Origin: Nakamurella leprariae
GTDB lineage: Bacteria > Actinomycetota > Actinomycetes > Mycobacteriales > Nakamurellaceae
Assembly: GCF_016918035.1 (NCBI RefSeq)
Contig: NZ_JAERWK010000021.1
Span: forward strand, 1-64,000
Reading direction: 5' to 3'
Length of the DNA stretch: 64,000 bases
How positions within the stretch are numbered: the first letter of the stretch is position 1; the number at the start of each line of letters is the position of its first letter. Position numbers and translations under genes: made by a program. Below the pieces are notes generated by a model, which worked only from the letters and a program-made list of their open reading frames with translations, had not been told where the DNA came from and did no database searches. Of this stretch, positions 1 through 8,519 are shown in pieces.

Positions 1-16
1 GGCACTGACTATCGGT

Positions 17-40
17 ACACTGTTGAGTTCTCAAAGAACG
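17..40 (-). promoter_or_regulatory. rRNA operon leader (conserved processing/antitermination segment)
   Basis: Read on the minus strand this segment contains TTCTTTGAGAACTCAACA, which matches the conserved leader found just upstream of 16S rRNA in actinobacteria (compare the mycobacterial TGTTTGAGAACTCAATAG). It implies a 16S rRNA gene just beyond the left edge, transcribed leftward. The rRNA itself is not in the window. Confidence 0.75.
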
Positions 41-89
41 GACACACACCCACTCAGCCCTTCCAGGCCTCGCCGGGGCAACCCGAACA

Positions 90-118
90 ACATTACCAGA
101 CCCGAACCACAGCGTCAA
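90..118 (-). promoter_or_regulatory. rrn promoter, proximal
   Basis: On the minus strand the -35 is TTGACG (118-113) and the -10 is TAATGT (95-90), separated by exactly 17 bases. The -10 hexamer is identical to that of the distal promoter at 248-276. It lies about 50 bases upstream of the rRNA leader and fires leftward. Confidence 0.65.
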
Positions 119-247
119 ACCCGCTGCTTCAGTTCCGGCTCCCTCCGTCTCGTTCCCGGGCGCAGCAGCGCCCCAGTACGATCTGGTGCTTCAGGGATTG
201 TGTTGACCTTCCGGCCGCTCTCGCGTCCCGCGCTGGCAACTCCGAGA

Positions 248-276
248 ACATTACGGGCGGCTGCAACCACTGTCAA
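248..276 (-). promoter_or_regulatory. rrn promoter, distal
   Basis: On the minus strand there is a consensus -35 TTGACA (276-271), a 17-base spacer and a -10 TAATGT (253-248). It is the second of two leftward promoters placed in tandem 158 bp apart, the usual arrangement of multi-promoter rrn operons. Confidence 0.7.
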
Positions 277-447
277 ACGCCACCGCTCACCCGCGCTGAC
301 CTGCACGTTCTCCATCTGACCAAGCACCCCCTGTGCTCCCCACCTGGCTGTATGCCGGAGAGTGACCGCTCGATAACCTTGTGTTGTCGATCGAACTCGC
401 GGGATCACTCCGATCCCGGGGCGGTCGCTGCCCGATCGGGGGAAGTC

Positions 448-780
448 ATGACCTGGCTGTTGCTGGCCGGCGCCATCGTCGCCGAGGTCACCGCCACGGT
501 GTCGCTCAAGCTGTCCGACGGGTTCAGTCGGTGGCTGCCCACCGTCCTGGTCGTCATCGGGTACATCACCGCCTTCGTGTGCCTGGCCATGGCCCTGAAG
601 CGCGGCATGCCGCTGGGGATCGCCTACGGGGTGTGGGCGGCGTGCGGGGTGGCCCTGGTCGCCATCGTCGGCGCGGTCTTCCTGAACGAGCCACTGTCCC
701 TGGTGCAGGTCGGCGGGCTCGCCCTCATCGCCGGCGGGGTGCTCGCCCTCGAGCTGGGCGCCAGCCACCCCTCGTCCTGA
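448..780 (+). CDS. SMR-family small multidrug efflux protein
   Basis: This 110-residue protein has four hydrophobic helices spanning nearly its whole length. The membrane-embedded glutamate of the SMR family is present in helix 1 (AGAIVAEVTAT, E14), and helix 3 has the typical GIAYGVWAACG sequence. SMR proteins act as dimers in the cytoplasmic membrane and exchange protons for lipophilic cations or guanidinium-type compounds. The ATG at 448 is chosen because GGGGGAAG precedes it; an upstream in-frame ATG at 352 adds polar residues that do not fit the family. It is transcribed away from the rRNA promoters. The substrate cannot be decided from the sequence. Confidence 0.88.
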   Translation: MTWLLLAGAIVAEVTATVSLKLSDGFSRWLPTVLVVIGYITAFVCLAMALKRGMPLGIAYGVWAACGVALVAIVGAVFLNEPLSLVQVGGLALIAGGVLALELGASHPSS

Positions 781-948
781 CCGGACCGCGGGCATGCCCG
801 TCCCGTCCGACGGACGGTGCCGTCCTCGCGGCACGCGGTCGAGACGGGTCAGCTGCTGCACGGTGGGTGACCTGGAGATCTGCTGTCCGAGCCGGGGTGG
901 CGGCCGGCACCGTGCAACCTCCGGCGCACCGTGCCCCGTCCCACTCCC

Positions 949-2319
949 ATGACCGCATCCCGACTGTCCCGGCGCGACCTGCTGCTCACTGCGATGCTCG
1001 CCACCGGCGGCGCGCTGGTCGGCGGCCTGGCCGGGTGCGGGCGCACTGATCCGGCGCCCGACCCCACCGCCGGCAGCACGACCCCCACCACGACGACCGG
1101 CGCGCCGGTGGTGGCGGCCGGTCTGGTCGAGACCCTCAGCGGGACCCGGCCCCGCGCCGCCGGAGATCCGGCGGCGGCGCAGCCCGCGCTGGCCGGCTTC
1201 GGCGCTGCGATGTTGCGCGCCGTGGTGCAGTCGGACCCGGCCGCGTCCACGGTCATCAGCCCGTACTCGCTGTACTCGGTGCTGGCCATGGTCCGGGCGG
1301 GCGCCGACGGTCAGACCGCGACCCAGCTCGACCAGTTGCTCCATCTGGACGGCGAGCAGCAGGGCGCGGCCATGACGGCAGTCGATGCGGGCGTCGCCGC
1401 CGCACTCGACTCGGCCCGTCAGGCCGCGCCCGACGATCCGGACGGCGTGCTGGTGGAGACGGCTGACCAGTCCTGGCTCCAGCGCGGGTTCGACGTCCGC
1501 CCGGCTTTCCTCGATGCGTTGGCCAGCCGGTTCGGCGCCGATGCGGTCAGCGCCGACTTCACCGCCGATCCCGAGGCCGTCCGGGCCGCCGTCAACGGCT
1601 GGGTCGCCGAGCGCACCCGCGACCTCATCCCCGAACTGTTCCCGAACGGTTCGATCACCGACGCCACCCGGGTGGCCCTGGTCAACGCGCTGTACCTCAA
1701 GGCCGCATGGGCCAAACCGTTCCGGGCGCCGGTGGACGGCGACTTCACCACCGCGAGCGGCGAGGCCGTGACGGTGCCGGTGATGACCAGCGAGCGCACC
1801 GTCGCCGGCGTGGCCGGGTCCGGGTGGCGGTCGGCCACCATCCCCTACCTCGGCGCCGGACTGGCCATGACGCTGCTGGTGCCGGACGCCGGCACCTTCG
1901 ACGCCACGCTCGCCGGGCTCGACGCGGCCACCATCGCGGCGGCGGCCGCGGCCGACACCACCTCGGCCGCCCAGTGGACGCTGACCATGCCGACCTTCGC
2001 GATCGCGAGCACCCCCGACGTGCAGGCGGCCGCGCAGGCCGGTGGCGTGACCGACCTGTTCGACGCGACCACCGTCGACCTGTCGGGCATCGCGGGCGCC
2101 CCGGGCGACCTGGTCGTCGACGCCTTCCTGCACCAGGCGGTGATCTCGGTCGACGAGCACGGCACGGAAGCCGCTGCGGCGACCGGGGTCTCGATCGGCG
2201 TGACGTCGGCCGCCCCCGGTGAGCCGCTGGTGGTCGATCGGCCGTTCCTGTTCTGGATCGCCGACACCACCACCGGCGCGCCCCTGTTCCTCGGCACCGT
2301 CACCGACCCGCGGAGCTGA
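949..2319 (+). CDS. Serpin-family protease inhibitor, predicted lipoprotein
   Basis: The N-terminus has a twin-arginine-like SRRDLLL stretch followed by a hydrophobic segment and the lipobox LAGC, so the protein is probably exported and lipid-anchored. A Thr/Pro-rich linker follows, then a full-length serpin fold of about 380 residues: VNALYLKAAW (shutter region) and, near the C-terminus, DRPFLFWI. The reactive loop starts with the inhibitory hinge GTEAAAAT. Counting from that hinge puts Thr-Ser at the scissile bond, which suggests serine proteases that prefer small residues (inference). An in-frame GTG at 931 is an alternative start. Inhibitory serpins trap serine or cysteine proteases irreversibly. 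Neighbours give no clue to the target. Confidence 0.85.
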   Translation: MTASRLSRRDLLLTAMLATGGALVGGLAGCGRTDPAPDPTAGSTTPTTTTGAPVVAAGLVETLSGTRPRAAGDPAAAQPALAGFGAAMLRAVVQSDPAASTVISPYSLYSVLAMVRAGADGQTATQLDQLLHLDGEQQGAAMTAVDAGVAAALDSARQAAPDDPDGVLVETADQSWLQRGFDVRPAFLDALASRFGADAVSADFTADPEAVRAAVNGWVAERTRDLIPELFPNGSITDATRVALVNALYLKAAWAKPFRAPVDGDFTTASGEAVTVPVMTSERTVAGVAGSGWRSATIPYLGAGLAMTLLVPDAGTFDATLAGLDAATIAAAAAADTTSAAQWTLTMPTFAIASTPDVQAAAQAGGVTDLFDATTVDLSGIAGAPGDLVVDAFLHQAVISVDEHGTEAAAATGVSIGVTSAAPGEPLVVDRPFLFWIADTTTGAPLFLGTVTDPRS

Positions 2320-2343
2320 CCGGGTCGTCCTGGGCCGAGCCGG

Positions 2344-3462
2344 TCAGCCGGGAACGCTGTCCTCGAGCGGGAACTCGATCCGCACCCCGAGCAGCCGGAC
2401 CGGCCGGCCGGACTCGAACCGGTCGAGCACCCGCAGCGCGAGCTCGACGACCGCGTCCGGGTCGGTGGTCGGGGCGGGCAGTCTGCTGATCAGCGACCGG
2501 GTGAAGAAGGACGACGTCCGGACCGTCACGCCCACCCGGGCGGCCCGCCGTCCCTCGCCGAACACCTCGGCGGCCACCTCCCGGGCCAGCCGCGCCACCT
2601 GCGACCGGACCTCGTCCGGCTCGGTCAGGTCGGCGGCGAAGGTGACCTGGTGGCCGCGGGACCGCGGGTCCCGGGGTGTGGGCACCACCGTGGTGCCGAC
2701 CTCACCCGCGCCGGTGGCCCCCAGCCGTGGACCGGTGGTCGGCCCGAACCAGCCGGCCAGCACGGCCGGATCGGCGTCGGCCAGGTCGCGGACGGTGAGC
2801 AGCTCGTGGGCGGCCAGCCGCGCCGCGGTCCGCGTCCCGATGCCCCAGAGGGCATCGGTCCGTCGCTCGCCCATGACCGGCAGCCAGGTGTCGGCGGTCA
2901 GCGCGGCCACGCCGTCCGGCTTGCCGAACGACGTGGCCGTCTTGGCCCGCAGTTTGGTGTCACCGATGCCGACCGAGCAGGTCAGCCCGGTCCGTTCCCG
3001 CACCGTCGCCCGGACGGCCGTCGCCACCGCGGCGGGGTCGCTGGTGTGCACACCGACGAACGCCTCGTCCCAGCCCCACGCCTCGACGACCACGGGTCCG
3101 TCGGCGACCACCGATCGCAGCGCGGTCATCACCGCCTCGGAGGCCAGTTCACAGCTGGTCTGGTCGACCGGTAGCCACACCGCGTCCGGACACCGGCGAT
3201 GCGCCGTGCGCAACGGCATCCCGGAGCGGACGCCGTGCGCCCGGGCCTCGTAGGACGCGCAGGTGACCACGGTCCGCGGCTGGGTCGGGTCGCCGGCGCC
3301 GCCGACCACCACCGGCACGCCGACCAGCTCCGGGCGCCGCAGCCGCTCGACCGTCACCTGGAACTGGTCGAGGTCGACATGCAGGATCCAGGTGGTCCGA
3401 CGTCCGGCCAGCCCGGCCACGTCTCGCGGGGACGGCACCGGGATCGGGGCGGCGACGGTCAC
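2344..3462 (-). CDS. Y-family DNA polymerase, DinB2-like
   Basis: This 372-residue protein has the order of a Y-family polymerase: HVDLDQF with the first metal-binding aspartates near residue 30, then [25 protein letters not shown] with the second acidic pair, [13 protein letters not shown], helix-hairpin-helix DNA binding around [12 protein letters not shown], and a C-terminal little-finger domain. The sequence follows mycobacterial DinB2 rather than DinB1. The residue equivalent to the aromatic steric gate (F13 of E. coli DinB) is Gln (DLDQFQ), so discrimination against ribonucleotides may be weak. The GTG at 3462 is chosen to give a short N-terminus; GTG 3504 is possible. The gene is divergent from ynfA, 75 bp apart, and no LexA box was seen there. 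Confidence 0.85.
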   Translation of the reverse strand: MTVAAPIPVPSPRDVAGLAGRRTTWILHVDLDQFQVTVERLRRPELVGVPVVVGGAGDPTQPRTVVTCASYEARAHGVRSGMPLRTAHRRCPDAVWLPVDQTSCELASEAVMTALRSVVADGPVVVEAWGWDEAFVGVHTSDPAAVATAVRATVRERTGLTCSVGIGDTKLRAKTATSFGKPDGVAALTADTWLPVMGERRTDALWGIGTRTAARLAAHELLTVRDLADADPAVLAGWFGPTTGPRLGATGAGEVGTTVVPTPRDPRSRGHQVTFAADLTEPDEVRSQVARLAREVAAEVFGEGRRAARVGVTVRTSSFFTRSLISRLPAPTTDPDAVVELALRVLDRFESGRPVRLLGVRIEFPLEDSVPG

Positions 3463-3537
3463 CGCCCCATGCTCCGGCCCACGCGCCCGGACCGCCACCG
3501 TGACCCGGGGACCGGAGCCCTCCCGTACCCTCCGCCG

Positions 3538-3873
3538 GTGACCCTGCTCAAGTCGCTGCTGCTGTTCGTGGTGGCCGCCGTGGCCGAGATCGGCGGCGCT
3601 TGGCTCATCTGGCAGGGCGTCCGTGAACACCGCGGGCTGCTGTGGATCGGCGGCGGGGTCATCGCGCTGGGCCTCTACGGCTTCGTGGCCACCCTGCAGC
3701 CCGATGCGAACTTCGGCCGCATCCTGGCCGCCTACGGCGGCGTCTTCGTGGCCGGGTCACTGGCCTGGGCGATGGTGGTCGACAAGTTCCGCCCGGACCG
3801 GTGGGACGTCATCGGCGCGCTGGTCTGCCTGTTCGGCGTGGCCGTGATCATGTACGCGCCACGCAGCGCCTGA
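3538..3873 (+). CDS. YnfA/UPF0060-family small membrane protein
   Basis: The 111-residue protein has four membrane helices and the family's signature pieces: [43 protein letters not shown] and [16 protein letters not shown]. YnfA proteins are structurally SMR-like and belong to the drug/metabolite transporter superfamily; efflux has been reported for some members. The GTG start is assigned because helix 1 follows at once. It diverges from the polymerase gene on the other strand. Confidence 0.88.
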   Translation: MTLLKSLLLFVVAAVAEIGGAWLIWQGVREHRGLLWIGGGVIALGLYGFVATLQPDANFGRILAAYGGVFVAGSLAWAMVVDKFRPDRWDVIGALVCLFGVAVIMYAPRSA

Positions 3874-3931
3874 TCGGTCGCGTCCGACCCCGGCGATCGG
3901 CTGTCCCGGGTCCGGTGCTTGGGTGCTGACC

Positions 3932-4702
3932 ATGTCCGACGCGCTCACCGCTGAGACCGTGACCCTGCCCGGCGCCGACGGCGACCTCATCGAGGCCTAC
4001 CTGGCCAGACCGGCCGGAACGACCCGCCGCGGTGGGGTCGTGGTCATCCACCACATGCCCGGGTGGGACCGGGGCATGAAGGAGATCACCCGCCGGTTCG
4101 CCGAACTCGGCTACGACGCCATCTGCCCGAACCTGTACGTCCGAGAGGCGCCCGGCGCGGCGCCGGACGACGCCGCGGCCACCGCTCGTGCCTCCGGCGG
4201 CGTCCCGGACGCCCGGCTGGTCGGCGACGTGGCCGGCGCAGCCGCCCACCTGCGGGCGCTGCCGACGTCGAACGGCCGGGTCGGGGTGATCGGGTACTGC
4301 TCGGGTGGCCGCCAGACCGTCCTGGCTGCCTGCCATCTCGACGTCGACGCCGCCGTCGACTGCTACGGCGCGTTCGTGACCGGGACCCCGCCGGAGGGCT
4401 TCCCGCTGCAGGTGGGGAACCTGGTCGACCAGCTGCCCGAGCTGCGCACCCCGCTGCTCGGGCTGTTCGGCAACGAGGACCGCTACCCCTCGCCCGACGA
4501 CGTCGACGAGTTGGAGCGACTGCTCACCGCGCACGGCAAGACCTTCGAGTTCCACCGCTACGACGACGCCGGCCACGCGTTCTTCTCCAACGACCGTCCG
4601 TCCTACCGCGTCCACGCGGCCAACGACGGCTGGGAACGCGTCGCCGCCTTCTTCACCACCCACCTCGGGACACCGCGCACCACCGACCCCGCCGGGAGCT
4701 GA
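3932..4702 (+). CDS. Dienelactone hydrolase family protein
   Basis: This 256-residue alpha/beta hydrolase has the dienelactone-hydrolase triad. The nucleophile is Cys in GYCSGGR, the acid is Asp in GNEDRYPS and the base is His in DAGHAFF. VVVIHHMPGWD forms the oxyanion strand. Classical members open dienelactones in chloroaromatic breakdown, but many genomic members act on other esters or lactones, so the substrate is open. ATG 3932 is preferred over the in-frame GTG at 3923. A small gene starts one base after its stop, suggesting a two-gene unit. Confidence 0.85.
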   Translation: MSDALTAETVTLPGADGDLIEAYLARPAGTTRRGGVVVIHHMPGWDRGMKEITRRFAELGYDAICPNLYVREAPGAAPDDAAATARASGGVPDARLVGDVAGAAAHLRALPTSNGRVGVIGYCSGGRQTVLAACHLDVDAAVDCYGAFVTGTPPEGFPLQVGNLVDQLPELRTPLLGLFGNEDRYPSPDDVDELERLLTAHGKTFEFHRYDDAGHAFFSNDRPSYRVHAANDGWERVAAFFTTHLGTPRTTDPAGS

Positions 4703-4703
4703 C

Positions 4704-4970
4704 ATGTGCACCTACGCCACGATCCGGACCGAGATCGACGGCAGCGCCAAGGGTCCGGGGTCGTCCTGGACCCACGTCACCGACGCGACGGTCTACTTCG
4801 ACCACCCGGTGCACGCCGCGGCCGAGCACACGCTGAACATCGACTTCGTCGACCCCGCCCGCGGGCCCGGGTCACGGGTCGCGGTCGAACTGACGGCCGC
4901 GTCCGCGCGGGAGCTGGTCCGGGCCATCGAGGGCGCACTGGCCTCGGCCCCGGCCGAGCTCACCGTCTGA
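4704..4970 (+). CDS. Small conserved protein, DUF6295-like
   Basis: The 88-residue soluble protein begins MCTY and contains SAKGPGSSW, TVYFDHPVHA and HTLNIDF. This looks like the small actinobacterial family I know as DUF6295; the assignment is from memory of the pattern. The ATG follows the stop of the dienelactone hydrolase by one base, so the two are probably translated from one mRNA. No catalytic motif is evident and the function is unknown. Confidence 0.7.
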   Translation: MCTYATIRTEIDGSAKGPGSSWTHVTDATVYFDHPVHAAAEHTLNIDFVDPARGPGSRVAVELTAASARELVRAIEGALASAPAELTV

Positions 4971-5076
4971 TCGCGACCTGATCCCTTCCCGATCCGGCGC
5001 CGGCCCACCGATGAGTTGCCCTCGACCGCTCGGTCGACCCCGCTGACCGCCCCCGGAGCAGGAAGCAGGCATCCCG

Positions 5077-5637
5077 ATGCGCCCTCTGATCGTCACCGAG
5101 TTCGTCAGCCTCGACGGCGTGATCGACTCCCCCGGCGGGGGCTCGTACCCGCACGCCGGCTGGACGTTCCAGGACATCGAGTTCGACGAGGCGGCGTACG
5201 AGATCAAAGGTCGCGAGCAGCAGGAGGCCGGCGCCCTGCTGCTCGGCCGGATCAGCTACGACGAGTTCGCGCCCGTCTGGCCGACCATGGACGAGTTCGC
5301 CGAGTACAACGCCATGCCCAAGTACGTCGTGTCCAGCACGCTCACCGGCCCGACCTGGAACAACACCTCGGTGCTGCGGAGTCTGGAGGAGGTGGCCGCC
5401 CTCAAGGAGCAGGACGGCCAGGGCAGCATCCTGGTCCACGGCAGTGCCACCCTGGTCCAGGGTCTCGCCGCGGCCGGCCTGGTCGACCGGTACCACCTGC
5501 TGGAGTTCCCGGTGCTGCTGGGCAGCGGCCGACGCCTGTGGGCGAACGCCGACGCACCCAAGACCTCGCTGCGACTGGTCGAGTCCGCCTCCTACGGCAA
5601 CGGCATCCGGCTCGCGGTGTACGACGTGATCCGCTGA
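5077..5637 (+). CDS. Dihydrofolate reductase/RibD C-terminal family protein
   Basis: The 186-residue protein begins with the FVSLDGVI strand-loop of the RibD C-terminal fold. It continues with ALLLGRISYDEF and ends with LVHGSATLVQGL and LLEFPVLLGSGRRL, the nucleotide-binding part of the fold. These stand-alone proteins are widespread in actinobacteria. They are related to the NADPH-dependent reductase domain of riboflavin synthesis, but the reaction of this branch is generally not known. It ends just before a strong hairpin shared with the convergent Fe-S protein gene. Confidence 0.85.
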   Translation: MRPLIVTEFVSLDGVIDSPGGGSYPHAGWTFQDIEFDEAAYEIKGREQQEAGALLLGRISYDEFAPVWPTMDEFAEYNAMPKYVVSSTLTGPTWNNTSVLRSLEEVAALKEQDGQGSILVHGSATLVQGLAAAGLVDRYHLLEFPVLLGSGRRLWANADAPKTSLRLVESASYGNGIRLAVYDVIR

Positions 5638-5644
5638 CGTCCGG

Positions 5645-5676
5645 GCGACCCGGGAGCGACAACGCCCCCGGGTCGC
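5645..5676. terminator. Bidirectional hairpin terminator
   Basis: A perfect 10-bp stem GCGACCCGGG / CCCGGGTCGC with a 12-base loop fills the 43-bp gap between two convergent genes. No U-tract follows, as is common for actinobacterial terminators. Confidence 0.7.
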
Positions 5677-5680
5677 GCGG

Positions 5681-7954
5681 TCATCGCTTGACGCTGGCCA
5701 GCAGGAGCTGGGCGACGTCGAGGACCTCGACGTCCTCGGCGGTGCTGGTTGTCACAGTGGTGCCGCCCGTGCTGGTTTCAGGCGCGGGTTGGCTCTGCCG
5801 GGCGGTGAGGCCGTCGGTGAGCATGACGCGGCAGAACGGGCAGCCGGTGGCGATCGCTCCACCCTGAGCCTTCCCGCCATCCGCGCCTGCCAGGGTGGTG
5901 AGGGCTTCGTCAGTACGTTCCAGGTTGACCCGCTTGCCGATCTTCTCCTCCATCCACATGCGGGCGCCGCCGGCGCCGCAGCACAGGGCGCGTTGGGAGT
6001 TGCGGGGCATCTCGGCCAGTTGCAGGTTCGAGGCCTGCAGCAGCTCCCGGGGCGGGGCGTAGACGCCGTTGTGCCGGCCCAGGTAGCAGGGGTCGTGGTA
6101 CGTGACGTTCCGACCCGGAGCCTCGTCCGGGCGGCGCTGCGGCACCAGGCGCTTCTCGCGCACCAGCCGGTTCAGCAGCTGGGTGTGGTGGATGACCTCG
6201 TAGTTCCCGCCCAGCTGCGGGTACTCGTTCCCGAGGGTGTTCAGGCAGTGCGGGCAGGTCGTCACGATCTTCTTCGTGGGCCGGTCGCCGAACGCGGTGT
6301 TGATGGTCTCGACGGTCTCGGCGGCCATCATCTGGAACAGGAACTCGTTGCCGGCCCGGCGGGCCGGATCCCCGGTGCACGTCTCCGCCGTGCCCAGCAC
6401 CGCGTAGCCCACGGCCGCGGTGTGCAGCAGCTCGGCGGTGGCCCGGATGGTCCGCCGGGCCCGGTCGTCGAACGCGCCCGCGCAGCCGATGAAGAACAGG
6501 TACTCGTGATCGTCATCGATCACGTCCTGGACCACCGGCACCTCGAACGGCAGGTCCTTGGCCCAGTCCATCCGGGACGTCTGGTTCTGCCCCCACGGGT
6601 TGCCCTTGTTCTCCAGGTTCCGGAACAACCCGCCCAGCTCGGTGGGGAACTCGGACTCGATCATCACCTGGAAGCGGCGCATGTCCACGATGTGATCGAC
6701 GTGCTCGATGTCCACCGGGCACTGCTGCACGCACGCCCCACAGGTCGTGCAGTCCCACAACACCTCCGGGTCGATGATCCCGCCCGTCGCGCGGCCCAGC
6801 TCGTCGAACTCGGCCGGCCCGACCAGCGGCCGCCCCGCCTCCAGCACCGCCAGCGGATCCGAGTGCGCCAACGCCGCCAGATCCGCCTCGGACAGTTTCT
6901 CCTCGCCCTCGGCGGTGAGCCCACCGCCCGCGGCCAGGTACGGGGCCTTGGCGTGGGCGTGGTCGCGCAACGCCAGCACCAGCAGCTTCGGTGACAGTGG
7001 CTTGGCCGTGTTCCACGCCGGGCACTGCGACTGACACCGCCCGCACTCGGTGCAGGTGGAGAAGTCCAGCCAGCCCTTCCAGGAGAAGTCCTCGACCTTC
7101 CCGGCGCCGAAGGTGTCGGTCTCCGGGTCGGCCTCCTGAAGGTCCAGCACCTGCCCGTTCGACATCATCGGCTTGAGCCCGCCCAGGGCGGTCCGCTCCG
7201 GTTGCCGCTTGAAGTAGATGTTGAAGAAGGCCAGGAACCGGTGCCAGGCCACGCCCATGGTGATGTTCTGCCCGATCACCAACGCCCACGCCATCGACAC
7301 CGCCACCTTGACCAACGCGATCAGCGTGATCGCGGCCAACGCGAACCCACCGCCGGGCAACCACGAACCGAGCCAGGTCGACACCGGCGCCGCCCACGTC
7401 GGGAACGGCAGGAACCCCGCCGCCGACTCGAACCCGCGGATGGCCAGGATGCACACCGCGATCACCGCGATCACGGTCTCCACGAAGTACGCCTGAGCGA
7501 AGTTCGACCCCGCGAACCGTGAGCGCAGTCCGGCCCGGCGCGGGTGCGCCCGCTGCCGCACCACGATCAGGTACCCGATCCCCAGCAACGTGAGCACCGC
7601 CACCAGCTCGACCAGCAGCCCGTACCAGGCCTGATGACCCAGCCACGGGATCTCGAACCGCGGATTCCACGTCTGCCCGGCCGCCTGCACCAGGGTCAGC
7701 ACCAGCGCCCCGAAGCCGACCATCACCAGCCAGTGCGCGGCACCGACCACACCCCACTGCAGCATCCGGGTGTGCGCACCCACCTCGACCAGCACGGCCT
7801 TGAGCCGCTGCCCCGGCCGATCGGTCCGGGTCGGATCCGGCGCGCCCAACCGCAGCGTCCGCCAGATCCGCAGCGCGGCCCGACCCAGCCACCCGAACCC
7901 GGCCACCAGCAGCAGCACCGCCACCGGACCGCACACCCACTGCAGCGCGGACAC
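5681..7954 (-). CDS. Membrane-bound iron-sulfur (CCG-domain) reductase, Rv0338c-like
   Basis: The 757-residue protein has about six N-terminal membrane helices resembling a NarI/quinol-interacting module. Two ferredoxin-type 4Fe-4S motifs follow (CTECGRCQSQCP and CTTCGACVQQCP), then two cysteine-rich CCG domains of the heterodisulfide-reductase/GlpC type (CCGAGG and GCPFC near the end). This architecture matches the actinobacterial 'iron-sulfur-binding reductase' family exemplified by M. tuberculosis Rv0338c. It probably passes electrons between a membrane quinone pool and a soluble partner that is not known. GTG 7954 is supported by GGAGG eight bases upstream; the frame stays open further upstream, but that part is Arg-rich and not protein-like. 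Confidence 0.85.
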   Translation of the reverse strand: MSALQWVCGPVAVLLLVAGFGWLGRAALRIWRTLRLGAPDPTRTDRPGQRLKAVLVEVGAHTRMLQWGVVGAAHWLVMVGFGALVLTLVQAAGQTWNPRFEIPWLGHQAWYGLLVELVAVLTLLGIGYLIVVRQRAHPRRAGLRSRFAGSNFAQAYFVETVIAVIAVCILAIRGFESAAGFLPFPTWAAPVSTWLGSWLPGGGFALAAITLIALVKVAVSMAWALVIGQNITMGVAWHRFLAFFNIYFKRQPERTALGGLKPMMSNGQVLDLQEADPETDTFGAGKVEDFSWKGWLDFSTCTECGRCQSQCPAWNTAKPLSPKLLVLALRDHAHAKAPYLAAGGGLTAEGEEKLSEADLAALAHSDPLAVLEAGRPLVGPAEFDELGRATGGIIDPEVLWDCTTCGACVQQCPVDIEHVDHIVDMRRFQVMIESEFPTELGGLFRNLENKGNPWGQNQTSRMDWAKDLPFEVPVVQDVIDDDHEYLFFIGCAGAFDDRARRTIRATAELLHTAAVGYAVLGTAETCTGDPARRAGNEFLFQMMAAETVETINTAFGDRPTKKIVTTCPHCLNTLGNEYPQLGGNYEVIHHTQLLNRLVREKRLVPQRRPDEAPGRNVTYHDPCYLGRHNGVYAPPRELLQASNLQLAEMPRNSQRALCCGAGGARMWMEEKIGKRVNLERTDEALTTLAGADGGKAQGGAIATGCPFCRVMLTDGLTARQSQPAPETSTGGTTVTTSTAEDVEVLDVAQLLLASVKR

Positions 7955-8519
7955 TCGCGAGCCTCCAGTCCCGTGGCGGATCGCGGACGTCCGGACCGGC
8001 GCCGCCACGGCTGGGCCCGGTCGGGTCCCCCGGCGGCGATCGACCAGCGGTGACGCCGTCCGGCGTCGTCGGGACCGATCTCGGGAGGACGGGTCGAGGT
8101 TAACCGCGCACCGGCCGCCACCAGCACGATCGCCGTCGGGTGAGCCGACCGAGTCACCACGCACGGCCGCCGGAGATCCTTCTGGCCGCGACACGTTCGC
8201 ACGTCCGAACGGTCGGTAGCACATCCACACAGGGGGCGGAAACCGGCATCGTTCCTGTTCAAGGGTTCACAGACGTTCTTGACAAGCTTCCTACGAAGCG
8301 CTGAACATGTCGTCCGACCGACCAGTCGGTTCTGTTGTCCCGGGCGCCGCCGCCGGTCGTCGGCGCCCGTCCCGACGACAGCCGTGTCCATGCGTCCACC
8401 CAGCCCGACCGGGCTCCCGTCAGGCCTGCCGCACCGGTCGACCCCGGTCAGCGCCCCGAACCTGCAGCGCCGATCCGCGGCCTGCCGGCCCGCCGTGACC
8501 GTCCAACGGAGGATGATCA
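7955..8519. other. 565-bp divergent intergenic region
   Basis: No convincing gene is seen here. It separates the leftward Fe-S reductase from the rightward MFS gene. The right half holds a TTGACA hexamer and a palindromic site (annotated separately); the left part is uniformly GC-rich with no clear hairpin. Confidence 0.6.
8279..8330 (+). promoter_or_regulatory. Candidate promoter and palindromic operator upstream of the MFS gene
   Basis: A consensus TTGACA lies at 8279-8284, with only a weak -10 (GAACAT, 8303-8308) downstream. Directly after it is a perfect inverted repeat, ACCGAC-CA-GTCGGT (8317-8330), of the kind bound by TetR-family repressors. It sits where a transcription start would be, about 190 bases ahead of the MFS start codon. 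No regulator gene is adjacent. Confidence 0.4.

Noticed and set aside
203-208. TTGACC as a -35 for a rightward promoter of the SMR gene
   Set aside because: No acceptable -10 lies 16-18 bases downstream on the plus strand.
115-2160. Long minus-strand open frame opposite the SMR and serpin genes
   Set aside because: It is Arg/Gly/His-rich with no recognisable domain, spans the rrn promoter region, and is the mirror of well-supported plus-strand genes; long antisense frames are expected at this GC content.
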